From the NCBI GenBank assembly GCA_900548735.1, contig URMC01000040.1, positions 1-14,774 on the forward strand: 14,774 nt of DNA. The letters run 5' to 3'. The translations under genes and the position numbers were made by a program. The notes beneath the pieces were generated by a model, which was given only the letters and a program-made list of their open reading frames with translations, was not told where the DNA came from and ran no database searches. This document shows, one piece after another, positions 13,521 through 14,774 of the stretch (position 1 is the stretch's first letter; each line of letters starts with the position of its first letter). This DNA comes from an uncultured Eubacteriales bacterium (GTDB taxonomy: Bacteria > Bacillota > Clostridia > Oscillospirales > CAG-272).

Positions 13521-13590
13521 TAAAAGCAAAATAGCCGCGAGGTTATTACGCAAAGCTATAGGGGCTCCCTGAGCCAGCCAGTTGCCAAAT
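13521..13590 (+). promoter_or_regulatory. Cyclic di-GMP-I (GEMM) riboswitch aptamer
   Basis: The order AAGCAA, then a 7-bp hairpin AATAGCC/GGTTATT capped by a GCGA (GNRA) tetraloop (13530-13547), then ACGCAAAGC (13548-13556), TATAGGGG, a GGCTC/GAGCC hairpin (13563-13575) and AGCCAGTTGCC (13576-13586) reproduces the GEMM-I layout. That layout has P1 with a GNRA tetraloop, the nearly invariant ACGCAAAGC, and the closing GCCAG.UUGCC strand. The P2/P3 arm is short. A promoter lies directly upstream, a terminator directly downstream, and the regulated gene begins 49 nt after the aptamer. Confidence 0.85.
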
Positions 13591-13614
13591 TACGGATGTA
13601 GTTTGGCTTTTTTT
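13584..13614 (+). terminator. Intrinsic terminator overlapping the end of the c-di-GMP aptamer
   Basis: GCCAAATTAC (13584-13593) and GTAGTTTGGC (13598-13607) form a 10-bp stem with one G-U pair around GGAT. Seven T residues follow. Its first bases are also the last bases of the aptamer's closing strand (TTGCC), so ligand-stabilised P1 and the terminator base compete. That would favour read-through when c-di-GMP is bound, an inference from pairing only. Confidence 0.82.
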
Positions 13615-13638
13615 ATTGCCTTGGAAAGGAGAAACGAG

Positions 13639-14774
13639 ATGACGGTCAGATGTAAACGCGGTCTTATCCTTGCACTGGTGTGCGTTTTGGTGCTGGCAAG
13701 CGCGGTGGCGGTTGCCGCCACGGTGTTGTTTTCTTTCCGCGTCAAGGGCAACATCAACGGTGACACCGCCGGGGTGGACGGGCTCCTTTCCCTCACTGCC
13801 GACAATACCGTGCTCTCCTTTTCCGCCGCCGGCGAGACAAAAGACGTGCCGCTTTGCGTGAAAAACAGCACCGGCAAAAACATCGTCTATCATTTCGGGC
13901 TGAGCGCCAAAACCGCCCTGACCGATGAGAGCACTGCCCGCCTTGCCGCCGCCATTCTCGTTTTCTTTGACGGGGAGTTTGCGGGCACGCTGGCGGAGCT
14001 GACCGCCGGGGGTGAAGCCGCCATCGGGCAGGGGCTGGTGATGGGCAAGAGCGAGAACACGGTGGAGATGACCCATACCCTTTCGTTCCAGTTGCACATT
14101 GCCGCCGAAGAGTCGCTCCTCCATCAGGCAGTGGAAATCACCGTCACCACCTATGCGGAAAACGCCGATTACCGAACGGTGCTTTTCGTCTCCAATGAGG
14201 AAGAATTCTTACGCGCGGCGGACGACATCAACAGCGGGCTGCTCTCCGGCACGGCAACCGTTGTGCTTGGCGGCGACCTGACCCTTTCCACCGCGGCAGA
14301 ACTGAAAAACCCCGCCAACATCGACCTTTGCGGCAATACCCTTACACTGAACGCGACGCTGACCCTCTCGGGGGCGGGCGCTTACCGTCTCTATTCTTCC
14401 CGCCCCGTGGCGGCAACCACGGTGGGCGGCAGCGGCGGCATTACGGTGGACAACGCGGGGGCGGTACTCGACATTGCCGACTTCACCGCGGCGGACGGCA
14501 CCAACGTCGGCGCGCTCTATGCAGCAAAAGTCAGCCTTTCCGCCTTTGACGGCGCGGCGGCGGCGTTCTTCCGGCAGGCAGATGTGTTTTACGGCCAGAT
14601 GGCCCAGATGCAGCCCTCCGGCGGCGGTTACAGCAACAGCTATAACAGCGGCGGCGAATGGAACGCTCCGGCGAAAACCGGCTCCGGCGGCGTGTCCCTC
14701 GGCAGCGTGGTGCTGCTGATCGTGGCAATCCTTGTGGTGTGGGCGCTGCTGGATCGGGTACGGTACAACCGCTA
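13639..14774 (+). CDS. c-di-GMP-controlled exported surface protein of unknown function, 3' end beyond window
   Basis: Starts at ATG 13639, 8 nt after AAAGGAG, and stays open through 378 codons to the edge. The N-terminus is basic (MTVRCKRG) followed by a hydrophobic segment (about 8-30) that serves as a signal or anchor. Residues about 35-175 look like an all-beta domain (LLSLTADNTVLSFSAAG, VPLCVKNSTGKNIVYHF) that distantly recalls the exported beta domains of biofilm-matrix proteins, but no family can be named. Residues about 185-290 contain short repeating strand motifs (NIDLCGNTLTLNATLTL) typical of a beta-helix-like stretch. A Gly/Ser/Tyr/Asn linker (about 323-347) precedes a membrane helix (about 349-369) and RVRYNR. 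No LPXTG motif is seen. The upstream c-di-GMP riboswitch and terminator indicate control by motile-to-sessile signalling. More cytoplasmic sequence or further genes may follow outside the window. Confidence 0.85.
   Translation, partial: MTVRCKRGLILALVCVLVLASAVAVAATVLFSFRVKGNINGDTAGVDGLLSLTADNTVLSFSAAGETKDVPLCVKNSTGKNIVYHFGLSAKTALTDESTARLAAAILVFFDGEFAGTLAELTAGGEAAIGQGLVMGKSENTVEMTHTLSFQLHIAAEESLLHQAVEITVTTYAENADYRTVLFVSNEEEFLRAADDINSGLLSGTATVVLGGDLTLSTAAELKNPANIDLCGNTLTLNATLTLSGAGAYRLYSSRPVAATTVGGSGGITVDNAGAVLDIADFTAADGTNVGALYAAKVSLSAFDGAAAAFFRQADVFYGQMAQMQPSGGGYSNSYNSGGEWNAPAKTGSGGVSLGSVVLLIVAILVVWALLDRVRYNR

Noticed and set aside
13546..14124. 192-codon minus-strand open frame across the c-di-GMP riboswitch
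   Set aside because: It runs through the riboswitch and terminator and is antisense to the exported protein, whose start, ribosome site and signal segment are coherent.
1..14774. CRISPR array, insertion sequence, phage or toxin-antitoxin elements
   Set aside because: No regularly spaced direct repeats, transposase or integrase motifs, att-like repeats or small toxin-like gene pairs were seen on either strand.

Overview
The window looks like a chromosomal fragment of a moderately GC-rich anaerobic Firmicute, most plausibly an uncultured gut clostridium (Oscillospirales or Christensenellales type). This is an inference from the mix of parts: a cobalamin riboswitch, a c-di-GMP-I riboswitch, BspA-type leucine-rich repeats with InlB-type B-repeats, DUF4430 proteins, an ECF transporter and strong AAGGAG-type ribosome binding sites. 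There is no rRNA, tRNA, CRISPR array or transposase. Genes are packed on the minus strand up to about 13.1 kb; only the right end is read from the plus strand.

Region A (1-9358, minus strand) is one long transcription unit. A sigma-70-like promoter (9330-9358) starts a leader of about 460 nt containing a cobalamin riboswitch (about 9137-9300) and an intrinsic terminator (9011-9046). The genes then follow in this order: an LRR/InlB-repeat lipoprotein (8864-6672); a lipoprotein with Ig-like modules and a DUF4430 (transcobalamin-like C-terminal) domain (6668-4848); an alpha/alpha-toroid protein of the prenyltransferase/intrinsic-factor alpha-domain type, carrying a frameshift (4851-3003); a short membrane-anchored DUF4430 protein (2975-2421); an ECF T component (2424-1543); and a fused double ECF ATPase (1570 to beyond the left edge). 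Intergenic gaps are tiny, with two ATGA overlaps and one 28-bp overlap. The reading offered here is a surface corrinoid capture and uptake system. Its alpha-toroid and beta (DUF4430) parts correspond to the two domains of animal intrinsic factor/transcobalamin, but they sit on separate chains. An ECF transporter is in the same operon, and the whole unit is under B12 control. No substrate-binding S component is visible.

Region B (about 9480-11273, minus strand) is a more AT-rich single-gene unit with its own promoter and terminator. It encodes a lipoprotein with three PASTA domains and a DUF4839-like domain.

Region C (11232-13207, minus strand) holds a fused mannose-6-phosphate isomerase/ROK sugar kinase whose ROK part appears to lack its last 30 or so residues, plus a terminator and a likely extended -10 promoter.

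Region D (13455-14774, plus strand) has a strong promoter, a c-di-GMP-I (GEMM) riboswitch that runs into an intrinsic terminator, and then an exported, apparently double-anchored surface protein that is still open at the window edge. The window therefore holds two independent riboswitch-controlled cell-surface programmes, one tied to B12 status and one to c-di-GMP.
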